64,000 bases of DNA, from the NCBI RefSeq assembly GCF_022096995.1, contig NZ_JACXGQ010000001.1, forward strand, positions 515,587 to 579,586, written 5' to 3'. Of the stretch, positions 1 to 7,835 are shown piece after piece. Numbering within the stretch: the first letter of the stretch is position 1; each line of letters starts with the position of its first letter. The notes under the pieces were generated by a model. That model searched no databases. It had not been told where the DNA came from and saw only the letters and a program-made list of their open reading frames with translations. Source of the DNA: Yoonia sp. I 8.24 (GTDB lineage: Bacteria > Pseudomonadota > Alphaproteobacteria > Rhodobacterales > Rhodobacteraceae). The translations under genes and the position numbers were made by a program.

Positions 1-127
1 AAAACGACCGTTTTCGGCAAGGAAAAGCCCAAAACCTATGGGGTTGCACGGTGTTGGCTTTGATCCTAATTGCAATGCGATAAACAGAAAGCAACACTTC
101 TTGCGACCAATAAGGCTAGATCAGCTT
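1..127. other. Upstream region of the sqrR-like gene
   Basis: No convincing gene is seen before the ATG at 128. Bases 1-14 form an inverted repeat, AAAACG-AC-CGTTTT, at the very edge of the window. Its 2-base centre makes an operator more likely than a hairpin, but this is only a guess. A longer reading frame opens at 38, but its first 30 codons do not resemble the family. Confidence 0.3.
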
Positions 128-463
128 ATGACACTTCCAGTTTTCGACGACATGCTTGACGATGAACATCTTGATCGGATGATGGATAATGCGACGGTTG
201 CAACGAACTACCTAAAGGCAATCAGCCACGAAGGCCGATTGATGATCTTGTGCCATCTGGTCAATGGCGAAAAATCTGTGACCGAGCTAGAGACGCTTTT
301 GTCGGCCCGGCAAGCCGCCGTATCCCAGCAACTTGGCCGATTAAGGCTTGAAGGGCTCGTGCGCCCAAGGCGCGAAGGCAAGACAATTTATTATAGCTTG
401 AATGATGACCGGTCTCGGAAAATAATCGGACTGGTGTACGAGTTGTTCTGCAACACGGACTGA
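128..463 (+). CDS. ArsR-family repressor, SqrR/BigR-like persulfide sensor
   Basis: A 111-residue winged-helix ArsR/SmtB-family DNA-binding repressor. The recognition helix lies around residues 59-75 (SARQAAVSQQLGRLR) and the wing around 80-90. From the ATG at 128 it has cysteines exactly at 42 (in ILCHL) and 108 (in ELFCNTD), the positions of the reactive pair in BigR and close to those of SqrR. No metal-site CxC of classical ArsR is present. In the known proteins these cysteines form a disulfide or polysulfide bridge with reactive sulfur and release DNA. The start at 128 is preferred over 38 because it gives the usual family length. It lies 82 bp before a YeeE/YedE transporter on the same strand and is inferred to control it, and perhaps the sulfide genes further on. 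Confidence 0.85.
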   Translation: MTLPVFDDMLDDEHLDRMMDNATVATNYLKAISHEGRLMILCHLVNGEKSVTELETLLSARQAAVSQQLGRLRLEGLVRPRREGKTIYYSLNDDRSRKIIGLVYELFCNTD

Positions 464-467
464 TCGA

Positions 468-532
468 CAACGCGAGGAGGCGTCGCCGGTCAACATGAAT
501 TAGCAACGCGAGGAGGTGTTGCTAACCAACAT
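468..532 (+). repeat. Two tandem 29-bp repeats with hairpin, candidate operator
   Basis: Copies at 468-496 and 504-532 repeat with a 36-bp period and match at 23 of 29 positions. Both contain CAACGCGAGGAGG and end in CAACAT. The second copy lies in a perfect 7-bp inverted repeat, TAGCAAC (501-507) with GTTGCTA (518-524), whose loop exposes the purine tract. The pair fills the space between the repressor and the transporter, so an operator or translational control element is plausible. This is inference. Confidence 0.5.
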
Positions 533-545
533 AGGGGGGACACCG

Positions 546-1610
546 ATGCTTGACGTATTGAGCGAGGCAAATATTGCCGCGTTAGTTGGTCTATTTGGTG
601 GCGTATTACTTGGTCTTGCTGCGCGACTTGGTCGGTTCTGCACTTTGGGGGCAATTGAAGATTACCTCTACGGTGATAACGATCTACGCATGCGGATGTG
701 GGTCCTCGCAATTGGGACTGCCGTGATCGGTAGTTTTACCCTCGTTGGGTTTGGCTTGTTTAACCCGGCGCATTCTTTCTACCTTTCGCAACAATGGATC
801 CCCTTGGCGAGCATCGTGGGCGGTGGTCTTTTTGGATATGGGATGGCGATGGCCGGCAACTGCGGCTATGGTGCACTCGCCCGGCTGGGCGGCGGCGATC
901 TAAGATCCTTTGTGATCGTTCTTGTCATGGGCATCAGCGCCTATGCGACCATGTCTGGTCCGCTTTCTTGGGCACGGGTCGCGGTGTTCCCCACGGTACA
1001 AAGTGACCAGGCGCTACCTGGCATCGCACATGCACTGGGCAACGCTACAGGCATATCTGTTGCGCTCATCGGGATCGTGATCGGTCTTGTAATCGTTGGA
1101 ACTGCCCTTTCGGGCCGCAACCTGCGCAGCAGCACATCTTCTGTCTTTTGGGCCGTTGCTGTGGGTGTCTCAATCATCAGCGCATGGGTTGGAATGAACT
1201 ATCTACACGAAACGGGATTTGATGGGGTGCCAGTTGAATCGCACACATTCTCAGCGCCCGTCGGCGAAATCATCCTCTACGGCATGACCGCTTCGGGGCA
1301 GACGTTGTCCTTTGGTATCGGGTCTGTCGCCGGGGTCTGGGTCGGCGCGTTCTTGGGTAGCCTAATAAAAGGCCATTTCCGCTGGGAAGCCTGCGAAGAT
1401 CCCAGAGAATTGCGGCGGCAAATCCTAGGGGCCGGATTAATGGGGGTCGGCGCGGTCATCGCTGTTGGCTGCAGCATTGGACAAGGGCTCTCCGCGTTTT
1501 CGGTTCTGGCATTCAGCGCGCCCATCACCTTCGCCGCCATTTTTGCAGGCGCAGCCCTTGGACTGCGACAGTTGATTGTAGGATTTAGGCCGCAAGCAAT
1601 TGACCAGTGA
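546..1610 (+). CDS. YeeE/YedE family sulfur-compound (thiosulfate-type) transporter
   Basis: A 354-residue polytopic inner-membrane protein of the YeeE/YedE (TsuA) family. It has the three conserved short cysteine motifs: RFCTLGA (Cys32), GNCGYGAL (Cys106) and VGCSIGQGLSAFS (Cys309). In TsuA, cysteines on this pathway relay thiosulfate across the membrane by transient S-S contacts. Both family halves are present in one chain. The start at 546 follows a G-rich ribosome site (AGGGGGGA); an upstream in-frame ATG at 516 lies inside the repeat. The preceding persulfide-sensor gene suggests induction by reactive sulfur. The exact substrate (thiosulfate or another sulfur species) cannot be read from the sequence. 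Confidence 0.85.
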   Translation: MLDVLSEANIAALVGLFGGVLLGLAARLGRFCTLGAIEDYLYGDNDLRMRMWVLAIGTAVIGSFTLVGFGLFNPAHSFYLSQQWIPLASIVGGGLFGYGMAMAGNCGYGALARLGGGDLRSFVIVLVMGISAYATMSGPLSWARVAVFPTVQSDQALPGIAHALGNATGISVALIGIVIGLVIVGTALSGRNLRSSTSSVFWAVAVGVSIISAWVGMNYLHETGFDGVPVESHTFSAPVGEIILYGMTASGQTLSFGIGSVAGVWVGAFLGSLIKGHFRWEACEDPRELRRQILGAGLMGVGAVIAVGCSIGQGLSAFSVLAFSAPITFAAIFAGAALGLRQLIVGFRPQAIDQ

Positions 1611-1611
1611 G

Positions 1612-1649
1612 TTCCTTCAGCGGTCGAGAACCTTCGACCGCTGAAGGAA
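1612..1649. terminator. Perfect 16-bp hairpin after the YeeE/YedE gene
   Basis: Bases 1612-1627 are exactly complementary to 1634-1649, with a 6-base loop (GAACCT). The hairpin starts two bases after the transporter stop codon. No run of T follows, so it may act as an RNA-stabilising or bidirectional end rather than as a classical intrinsic terminator. Confidence 0.6.
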
Positions 1650-1731
1650 TGCCTGCGTCTAGGACATTCTTCGCAGCAATGGCCCCGAACAGAGGTAGTT
1701 ATGCTCCATCGCAGAGGCAGGCGCTTAGAGC

Positions 1732-2073
1732 CTAGGTGAATTTCCATGGGCCGGGGTCTTCAGTCAGCCGCATCCATACCTGTTTAAGAGCGTCACTTAA
1801 CCCCTCGTGCCAAGAGTTAGCGACCTTATTGCCCTTTTCGACGTAAAAGACATGCCAAACATTTTCTTCACGTAGCACACACTCGCAGTCTTCAAGTTGA
1901 TACGTTGGCAGCCTTTCAGCGAAACTTTTATCGTCACCAATAAAACAACGTTCTACCTGCACTCCTTGCTCCGAACAAATACGCAAAAAGTTTTCAATGA
2001 TACGTGCATCACGTTCCGAAATATTATTTACTTTTATCAATACATTACAGGAATCATTAGTAGTCACTCCCAT
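1732..2073 (-). CDS. Small orphan protein, immunity-protein-like in size and charge
   Basis: I do not recognise this 113-residue soluble, acidic protein. It has no signal peptide or membrane segment. It has several cysteines and an aromatic C-terminal half (VWHVFYVEKG, LTEDPGPWKF). The ATG at 2073 has its purine tract directly abutting it; a GTG at 2067 would give better spacing to AGAAGGA and is a reasonable alternative. The gene is AT-richer than the genes around it and pairs with another orphan gene on the same strand. Size and context resemble stand-alone immunity genes of polymorphic toxin systems, but no toxin is visible nearby, so the function is open. Confidence 0.55.
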   Translation of the reverse strand: MGVTTNDSCNVLIKVNNISERDARIIENFLRICSEQGVQVERCFIGDDKSFAERLPTYQLEDCECVLREENVWHVFYVEKGNKVANSWHEGLSDALKQVWMRLTEDPGPWKFT

Positions 2074-2284
2074 CCTTCTACATTGTTTGCCATGTCTTCA
2101 AATTTTTGATTAAATCTCTATTGAAGTCCCCCATCAGGCTGACCATCGGCGACCAGTGAGGGCGTGACCGTCGCGCTGCCATAATTGCGTATTTCGATCG
2201 GACTGACATGGAACGTTTCAACCTCTTCCACCTTAGGCTACAATTTTGCTTACCGCTATCTGCAACAAACTCAATATGGCCGTT
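2074..2284. other. Intergenic spacer between the two orphan genes
   Basis: About 210 bp with no coding frame I can support. The first part is AT-rich and probably holds the promoter of the small orphan gene. From about 2120 the composition becomes more like the chromosome, as if a decayed fragment remained there. No repeat or insertion-sequence end is evident. Confidence 0.4.
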
Positions 2285-2866
2285 TCACTCTCCAGATCGA
2301 AATATAGGTCTTACGAGTTCATAAAAGCCCTCCCAGCTATCAGGCTCTTTATTTAGATGGACATATGAAACATACTCATCGCCCGTCAGAGAACGCGCCC
2401 ACTCCAAGAACACCGTCCAATAATCTTCGCCGGGGCCCATTCTCCAGCCAATACTCCCGAAAGGAATATGAGGCATTTCCTCCCAAGGTGGACGAAGGGG
2501 ATACTCGTATTGTTGAGCCCGTTCATAGAGCCATTCGTTCATGCCTTCCGCAATATCCGAAGGCAATTCCTCAGATCTATGCCGACCGCTATTTGTAAAC
2601 TCAATAAATCGGTCAATTGCATTCTTTTCTTGTTCCAATACTATGTCCTCTAACGCGATTACCTCAGTTGGCAAAATGAGCAGTGTCGACCAAAATACCT
2701 TAACAAATTTCGTTGCCCGGCACCCTTTGGGTAGGAATTCAAAATACCCTGTGGCAGGAGCAACAGACAACCGGAAAATACGATCTATGGTTGAATATGG
2801 AAATCGATAGGTCCAAGCTGCCTCCTCAACACGCCTCGATGTCGAAATGTAACGACAAGGCTTCAC
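2285..2866 (-). CDS. Orphan hypothetical protein
   Basis: An unrecognised protein of about 193 residues, starting at a GTG (2866) preceded by an AAGG tract. It is soluble and rich in Trp, Tyr and acidic residues, especially toward the C-terminus (GPGEDYWTVFLEWARSL, then PDSWEGFYELV). No catalytic motif is seen. It lies between the small orphan gene and a FAD oxidoreductase, on the strand opposite to the latter, in AT-richer DNA. Acidic, aromatic, stand-alone proteins of this size are common among immunity or defence-accessory genes, but that is only an impression. The alternative is a strain-specific protein of unknown function. Confidence 0.55.
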   Translation of the reverse strand: MKPCRYISTSRRVEEAAWTYRFPYSTIDRIFRLSVAPATGYFEFLPKGCRATKFVKVFWSTLLILPTEVIALEDIVLEQEKNAIDRFIEFTNSGRHRSEELPSDIAEGMNEWLYERAQQYEYPLRPPWEEMPHIPFGSIGWRMGPGEDYWTVFLEWARSLTGDEYVSYVHLNKEPDSWEGFYELVRPIFRSGE

Positions 2867-3024
2867 GCCTATTGCCTTAAAACAACCAACACATTCCGCC
2901 AGACGATCTATTGAAGTATTTTAGCGCTTGCGGCCCCTTTGCAATTCGGGGCAACGTCGCGCGACGCGCAGATCAATGCGCCCCTCTCAGATTTCGTAGC
3001 CTACTTTTTCAATTGAGACAGATC

Positions 3025-4392
3025 ATGCCAGTCCAAAACATCACTGAACCTGCGCGCCAAACGCCGGTGATCCATGAAACAGATGTGCTTGTTGTTGGCT
3101 CTGGCCCCGGTGGGTTGGCGGCGGCATTGGCGGCTGCGCGCTGTGGTGTCTCGGTCACCCTGTTGGAACGTTTCGGGTGTTTTGGCGGAAATATCACCGT
3201 GGTTGGGGTTGAGGGCTTTGCTTGGTACCGCCACGAAGCCACCATAGAGGCCGGCGGGATCGGCTGGGAATTCGAACAACGCGCCAAGCAGATGGGCGCG
3301 GCCGTCCCAGAGAGCCAATCGCTCAGCTATGAGCTCGACAGTGAGGGGTTCAAACTTGTGGCCGATGCATTGGTCCAAGAAGCGGGTATTCACCCCATGC
3401 TGCACCGCCAATTTGTCGCGCCAATTATGGAAGGCGATACAATCACGGGCGTGATCGTCGAATCCAAATCCGGCCGCGAAGCGATTTTGGCAAAACGTGT
3501 GATCGATGCGACTGGCGACGCCGACATTGCCCATCGCGCAGGTGCCCCGACAAAGAAAACACCAGTTGAAGATATGCAAGCCGCCAGTGTCATGTTTCAC
3601 CTTGCCGGTGTCGACAAAACCGCTTTTTTGTCTGGCGTCTACCGCGACCCGCAAACCTATAAGGATTGGTCCACTGGCGAATGGGTTGTTGAGACGGACG
3701 GGAAGGAAGACGATATGTTTTCGCCGTTCCTTGGCAAACCCTTTGCGCGCGCGATCGAAGACGGGGTTATCCCTGCGCACCTAAATACAATCGGCGGCAC
3801 TTGGGGCGCGCTACATGATAGCGGTGAGCTAACCTATATGAATTTGGTCCATTTAGCGGGGTGCGATGGCACGGATCCTGACAGCATGACCCAATTTGAA
3901 ATCGAAGGCCGCCGTCAGGCAATGCATGCAATTGACGCGCTTAAAAAATATACGGCTGGCTGCGCCGATGCGCGGCTGCGCAATTTTGGCATGTCCATCG
4001 GCATTCGAGATACGCGCAAGCTTGATGCCCAGTATAATATGACCGAAACGGACGTCCGCCATGAGGCGCGTTTTGACGACACGATTGGGATCTATCCTGA
4101 ATTTATTGACGGCTATGGCGTGCTAATTATCCCAACAACAGGCCGGTATATGCATATCCCCTACCGTGCGCTGTTGCCGAAGTCGGTCAAGAATCTGATT
4201 GTGGCCGGGCGCGCGATTGGTGGTGATCGGATCGCCCATGCGGCAACGCGCAATATGGCGTGCTGTGCCGTTGTCGGCCAAGGCGCAGGCGTCGCCGCCG
4301 CATTATCTGTGCAAAGCAATTGCGGGTTTGAGGCGGTCGACATTGCACAGGTGCAAACCACCCTCGAACAGCAAGGTGTTAGGATCAGATAG
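3025..4392 (+). CDS. FAD-dependent oxidoreductase (FAD_oxidored family)
   Basis: A 455-residue flavoprotein. The N-terminus carries a dinucleotide-binding Rossmann motif (VVGSGPGGLAAALAA, about residues 20-34) followed by LLERFGCFGGN, typical of the FAD_oxidored (PF12831) group. A second FAD-contact motif, IDATGDADIAHRAG, lies near residue 165. The C-terminal part has NLIVAGRAIGGDRIAH, closing the FAD site. The start at 3025 is chosen because the longer frame from 2911 adds a basic non-family leader. The family includes dehydrogenases and reductases whose substrates cannot be predicted from sequence. It is monocistronic, between the orphan islet and the convergent sulfide/respiration array. 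Confidence 0.8.
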   Translation: MPVQNITEPARQTPVIHETDVLVVGSGPGGLAAALAAARCGVSVTLLERFGCFGGNITVVGVEGFAWYRHEATIEAGGIGWEFEQRAKQMGAAVPESQSLSYELDSEGFKLVADALVQEAGIHPMLHRQFVAPIMEGDTITGVIVESKSGREAILAKRVIDATGDADIAHRAGAPTKKTPVEDMQAASVMFHLAGVDKTAFLSGVYRDPQTYKDWSTGEWVVETDGKEDDMFSPFLGKPFARAIEDGVIPAHLNTIGGTWGALHDSGELTYMNLVHLAGCDGTDPDSMTQFEIEGRRQAMHAIDALKKYTAGCADARLRNFGMSIGIRDTRKLDAQYNMTETDVRHEARFDDTIGIYPEFIDGYGVLIIPTTGRYMHIPYRALLPKSVKNLIVAGRAIGGDRIAHAATRNMACCAVVGQGAGVAAALSVQSNCGFEAVDIAQVQTTLEQQGVRIR

Positions 4393-4432
4393 CCGGGTCA
4401 TCTCGCGACACCCGCCTATCTGTAGCAACCAC

Positions 4433-4783
4433 TTATTCCGATTTTCCACGCAGCAAAGACTGCGCGGTATAGACAAGAATGGCCATGCCAATGGCGCCAA
4501 CTACTGCAATTCCCAGCACAACAATCAGATCGACGGGTCCACCGATATCGCGCAATTGCGAGTGGGTCATGACCTGCACAAACACCACCGCGGCCACCGC
4601 CCCAATGGGCATGGAAAGCTGTGCCAACAGAAATTTACGCATCGACACAGATCTGTCACGCACCAACACATAGAGATAGGCAACCGTCACCAAAACAGCG
4701 GCAACGACCATAAGCCAGAACAGCACACCACCAAAGATTTCCTCAAAGACTGCGATCAAAGTTCCAAAAGTTAATTGTTCCAT
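4433..4783 (-). CDS. Small membrane protein (DUF5368-like) at end of sulfide array
   Basis: A 116-residue protein with three predicted membrane segments: FWLMVVAAVLVTVAYLYVL, IGAVAAVVFVQVM and LIVVLGIAVVGAIGMAILVY. An amphipathic start precedes them (LTFGTLIAVFEEIFG). I place it tentatively with DUF5368, seen in Rhodobacterales. It starts 14 bp after the SQR stop with a good ribosome site (GGAGGAGGC), so it is co-transcribed with SQR. A role in holding or helping the peripheral flavoprotein at the membrane is plausible but is inference from position only. Confidence 0.7.
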   Translation of the reverse strand: MEQLTFGTLIAVFEEIFGGVLFWLMVVAAVLVTVAYLYVLVRDRSVSMRKFLLAQLSMPIGAVAAVVFVQVMTHSQLRDIGGPVDLIVVLGIAVVGAIGMAILVYTAQSLLRGKSE

Positions 4784-4797
4784 ATCTTGCCTCCTCC

Positions 4798-6111
4798 TCA
4801 GGCTTTGCCGCGTAGCATTGCGTTATATGTCGCCTTAAGCGCGACCTCTTTCATCAACCAACTGATCCACAGCTCTTCGAGCGGAGCAATCACGCCGGGG
4901 AATGATGGTGTCAGGTTGTTACGGTAATCAAATTCAATCAACATCGCGCGCCCAACACGGGTAATCAGCGGACAAGAGGTGTAGCCGTCATAGATGGCAG
5001 TGCCTTCGTTCCCATTGATGGCTGCGACCAGATGATCTTCGACCACAGGCACCTGCCATTTGACCGAAGCCGCGGTTTTGCCCTTTGGCACGCCCGCCAC
5101 ATCACCCAGCGCAAATATATCGGGATAGCGCAAGTGGCGCAGGGTTTTCATGTCAACCTCAACCCAGCCTTGATCGGTCCATTTATCGGCCCAACTTAGC
5201 CCAGACTCGCGGATCACGTCAGGTGCGCGTTGCGGCGGAATAACATGCAAGTAATCATATTCCATTTCTGCATCGCCTTCGGGCGTCGCAAAGGTCGCGA
5301 TTTTGGCACCTGCGTCAACGGATTTGAGCACATGGCTATATTGCGCGGTGATGCCGCGATCTTCGAACAGCATCCGCACTTTTTCGGACACGATTGGCAC
5401 GCCAAAAAGTGAATTGTTATTGGCGGCATAGTGAATTTCATGCTTGCCTTCGCCCGCCGTCCGTTTTGCGATATCATCAATCAAAAACGTGTGCTTAAGC
5501 GGCGCACCGGCGCATTTCATCTCGGTCGCGGGACGGGTGAACAGGCCAACACCGCCTTCTTCAGCGAATTTTGAAGCGGCTTCCCACGTTTTCGCGGCAT
5601 ATTGCGGGCCTGCATAAAGCGCCCCAATGCCGTTGGACCCAACCATATCAAGCGAAAATCCTTCAATAGCATCGTGGTCCAGCACCAGACCGGGGGCTAC
5701 AACCAAGAAATCATACGCCAGCGTCTGTCCGCCAGATGTGCCAACGGTTTTTGCAACCGGGTCGATTGCGGCGGCGGCCTCGGTGATTAAGGACACGCCA
5801 GATGGCAACCAATCAGCAGTTTGGGATTCCGTGTAGCTGGACGGTTTCAGCCCAGCGGCGACCAGCGACAGGCCAGGTTGGTACAAATGCGTCGCACTTG
5901 GGTCGAGAATGGTGATGTCCGCACCATCAAGCCGTTCAACCAAGCGGTTCGCAAGCGATGTGCCCGCAGCCCCTGCCCCGATAATCACAATACGTGCGCT
6001 GGTCTGAACCGCTTGCGCGACCGCAGGCTGTACTGCGGCGGCAGCGACACCGCCCGCGAACAGACCCATAAAGGCGCGGCGCGAGGCCGTGGTTTCGAAT
6101 AATTCTTTCAT
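4798..6111 (-). CDS. sqr: TAT-exported sulfide:quinone oxidoreductase-like flavoprotein
   Basis: A 437-residue flavoprotein that should oxidise sulfide and pass electrons to quinone. Residues 1-33 are a twin-arginine signal (SRRAFMG then an Ala-rich stretch), so it is predicted to fold with FAD in the cytoplasm and act in the periplasm. VIIGAGAAGTSLA (around 42-54) binds ADP of FAD; FALGDVAG (around 333-340) closes the site. The chain has only two cysteines, Cys200 (MKCAGAPLK) and Cys380 (YTSCPL), the redox pair expected of SQR. The C-terminal stretch is aromatic and amphipathic, as for membrane docking. It belongs to the cydABX-TDT-DsrE array. A related sulfide dehydrogenase (FccB-like) is the main alternative, but no cytochrome partner is nearby. 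Confidence 0.8.
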   Translation of the reverse strand: MKELFETTASRRAFMGLFAGGVAAAAVQPAVAQAVQTSARIVIIGAGAAGTSLANRLVERLDGADITILDPSATHLYQPGLSLVAAGLKPSSYTESQTADWLPSGVSLITEAAAAIDPVAKTVGTSGGQTLAYDFLVVAPGLVLDHDAIEGFSLDMVGSNGIGALYAGPQYAAKTWEAASKFAEEGGVGLFTRPATEMKCAGAPLKHTFLIDDIAKRTAGEGKHEIHYAANNNSLFGVPIVSEKVRMLFEDRGITAQYSHVLKSVDAGAKIATFATPEGDAEMEYDYLHVIPPQRAPDVIRESGLSWADKWTDQGWVEVDMKTLRHLRYPDIFALGDVAGVPKGKTAASVKWQVPVVEDHLVAAINGNEGTAIYDGYTSCPLITRVGRAMLIEFDYRNNLTPSFPGVIAPLEELWISWLMKEVALKATYNAMLRGKA

Positions 6112-6172
6112 GATCTCATTTCTCCCCTAATTGCACCACCACGACAGATTGGCGCGGCGGCAGTGATATGCT

Positions 6173-6613
6173 TTAGAAGCTCATCACAGTCGTTTCGTCC
6201 GCGACGATGGCAGCCCCCATTGCGTCAGGCGCTGCGGCGGTCACACCATCGATCAAAACGGAAGCATCGGCGCCCAAGCCGGGCAGGTAGATCGCGCAGA
6301 CCTGCACTTTCAGATCGTTGCTTGCCATAACCATCTGCATCAGCCCCTGCGGGCTCGCATCACGCGGAGGTTGCCCCGCTGTTGTAGCCGCTGGCGCATC
6401 CTTAAGCGCGATGTCAGCGGCAGGACCGCAAAGCAGCACTTCAGCCTCTGCCCCTGCGCCCATCGCGTTCATAGTCAAAACCATGGCCATCAACTGTGTC
6501 TGTGGCTCCGGTGATGTCAAAATGGTGATCAGCTTATTGGGGTCATCGGCCTGCGCACCCGTCGCAAAACAGAGTGTAAGAGCGGCCGCGGCTGGGAGTT
6601 TCAGTAGGTTCAT
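6173..6613 (-). CDS. Periplasmic DsrE/DsrF-like sulfur carrier protein
   Basis: A 146-residue protein with a cleavable signal (residues 1-22, ending GAQA) and a DsrE-type alpha/beta fold (KLITILTSPEPQTQLMAMVLTMNAMGAGAEAEVLLCGPAAD). Two cysteines follow, in LLCGPAAD and VQVCAIYLPG. Cytoplasmic DsrE-family proteins carry persulfide on such a cysteine. An exported version next to a TAT-exported SQR suggests it accepts or sequesters sulfane sulfur in the periplasm. The start at 6613 has an AAGGAT ribosome site. The sulfur-carrier role is inferred from fold and neighbours; it is not proven by a fixed catalytic motif. Confidence 0.75.
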   Translation of the reverse strand: MNLLKLPAAAALTLCFATGAQADDPNKLITILTSPEPQTQLMAMVLTMNAMGAGAEAEVLLCGPAADIALKDAPAATTAGQPPRDASPQGLMQMVMASNDLKVQVCAIYLPGLGADASVLIDGVTAAAPDAMGAAIVADETTVMSF

Positions 6614-6635
6614 TTTCGTATCCTTAAGAATTTAG

Positions 6636-7617
6636 TTAATCAGGAATGCAGATTTCACCCGCGCGGATTGCTTTAGCCGTGCGCCAAATCAAGACCGCGA
6701 CGACAATGATCAGTAGCGCCAAGAGCGCCGCACCTATGGTCTGAAGCGCAGCGGATTCAGCCACGCGCGCATAGCCAAAGCTGGCAATTGCAAGCGCGGC
6801 AATCGGGAACGAAAGCGCCCACCATGACAGGGCGAACGGCAGGTTCGCGCAATTTGCTAACCTGTGTCACGACAAGCAAGGCAAAGACATAGGCCGCACT
6901 TAAAAGGAAGTGACCAAACGGCCCAACAGCGCCACCGTTCAACTGCATCCAAGCGCTAAATGCGACGGCGGGCGGTGCAACAAGGATCATTAATGTTGGC
7001 ACCATTTTCCCCGGCATCGGATCGTGGAACATCAACCGGTTCATCACCAGCGTCAGCAAGACCACCCAAAAAACCAAACCGCCGGAAAAAAACAGCCATG
7101 AAGATTCAACATAGCCCAGACGCACCCCAGCAAGCGGTACAATGACATTGCCAACCGCCGGGATGAACCAAGCGGGCGTCATCATCGCGGGTTTAAATGG
7201 CCGGTGCCCTATCCATGCAGCAATCACCCATAGCGCAAGAATACCCTGCAAAGCAGTTGCCAATATCCACAGTGGTTTGGCGATGCCCGGGGCCAGATCG
7301 ACCAAGGCGGTGGAAAGTAACAGAAACGAAATTGAGACCGCCGGAAAAAAGGCGATCTTGACCGGATGCCGCCATTCTTCGGCGACCTTTTGCGGGTGCC
7401 ATATTGCTTTAGCCGTATAGCCGCCCGCAATTGCGGCCAGCATCGCGATAGACACCGCCAGCATAACAGTTGAAATGCCATGGCCTGCGCCATAGCTTGT
7501 CTCGGCTGCGTGCAGGGCAAGCGTCAGCCCCATCATCCCCATCCCAATCGCAAAAAGCGTGATCGGATAGTTTTCAAGTCTGTTTGGGCTGTCGTGTGAT
7601 GGGGTGGGAACTGACAT
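6636..7617 (-). pseudogene. TDT (TehA/SLAC1-like) transporter gene with frameshift
   Basis: A tellurite-resistance/dicarboxylate transporter (TDT, SLAC1-like) family membrane protein with about ten hydrophobic segments. Frame one starts at ATG 7617 (or GTG 7629) and runs to a stop at 6757, but its last part turns polar and unfamily-like after LLVVTQVS. From about 6855 to 6836 the hydrophobic reading moves to the +1 frame. It then continues NLPFALSWWALSFP, further membrane segments and a basic tail to a TAA at 6636-6638, the normal family ending. The gene is therefore broken by one base, or the sequence has an error there. The family moves small anions (sulfite, chloride, malate); sulfite export would fit the SQR neighbourhood. 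Each piece alone looks non-functional. Confidence 0.7.
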
Positions 7618-7695
7618 TAAATTGTCCACAGTTTCTCAGTTTGAACGGATGCCACCGGGAACGCGCGATGCGTCCCGATGGCACCATTGTTGATT

Positions 7696-7821
7696 TCACT
7701 CTTCGCGCGATTGATCATCGTTGATGATCTTTTCGTCTTCCTTCATTTCAAGCCACATCGCGTTCATCACGGCGAAGATCGCAGCAAGAGGAAGCCCGAG
7801 GATCCATGCAAAATACCACAT
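7696..7821 (-). CDS. cydX: CydX, small subunit of cytochrome bd oxidase
   Basis: A 41-residue single-span membrane protein beginning MWYFAWILGLPLA, the standard CydX/YbgT opening. It continues IFAVMNAMWLEM and has a short acidic tail (EKIINDDQSREE). The start is 14 bp after the cydB stop and is preceded by AAGGAC. CydX binds the CydA face of the oxidase and stabilises haem insertion and activity. It is too short for most gene callers, but position and sequence make the call secure. Confidence 0.92.
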   Translation of the reverse strand: MWYFAWILGLPLAAIFAVMNAMWLEMKEDEKIINDDQSREE

Positions 7822-7835
7822 AGCGTGTCCTTTCT

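Noticed and set aside
38..127. Longer N-terminus for the ArsR-type repressor
   Set aside because: The extra 30 residues do not resemble the family, and the shorter start puts the cysteines at the known positions.
1650..1731. Shared intergenic remnant with 50530-50620 and 51930-52010
   Set aside because: The three stretches share only short words such as CGC-rich and CTTAG segments; no alignable repeat could be read by eye.
2911..3024. N-terminal extension of the FAD oxidoreductase
   Set aside because: The leader is basic and lacks family features; MPVQN at 3025 begins shortly before the Rossmann motif.
6600..6640. SqrR-type operator (ATTC-N8-GAAT) before the DsrE gene
   Set aside because: The half sites present are spaced by ten bases and overlap the ribosome site, so the match is not convincing.
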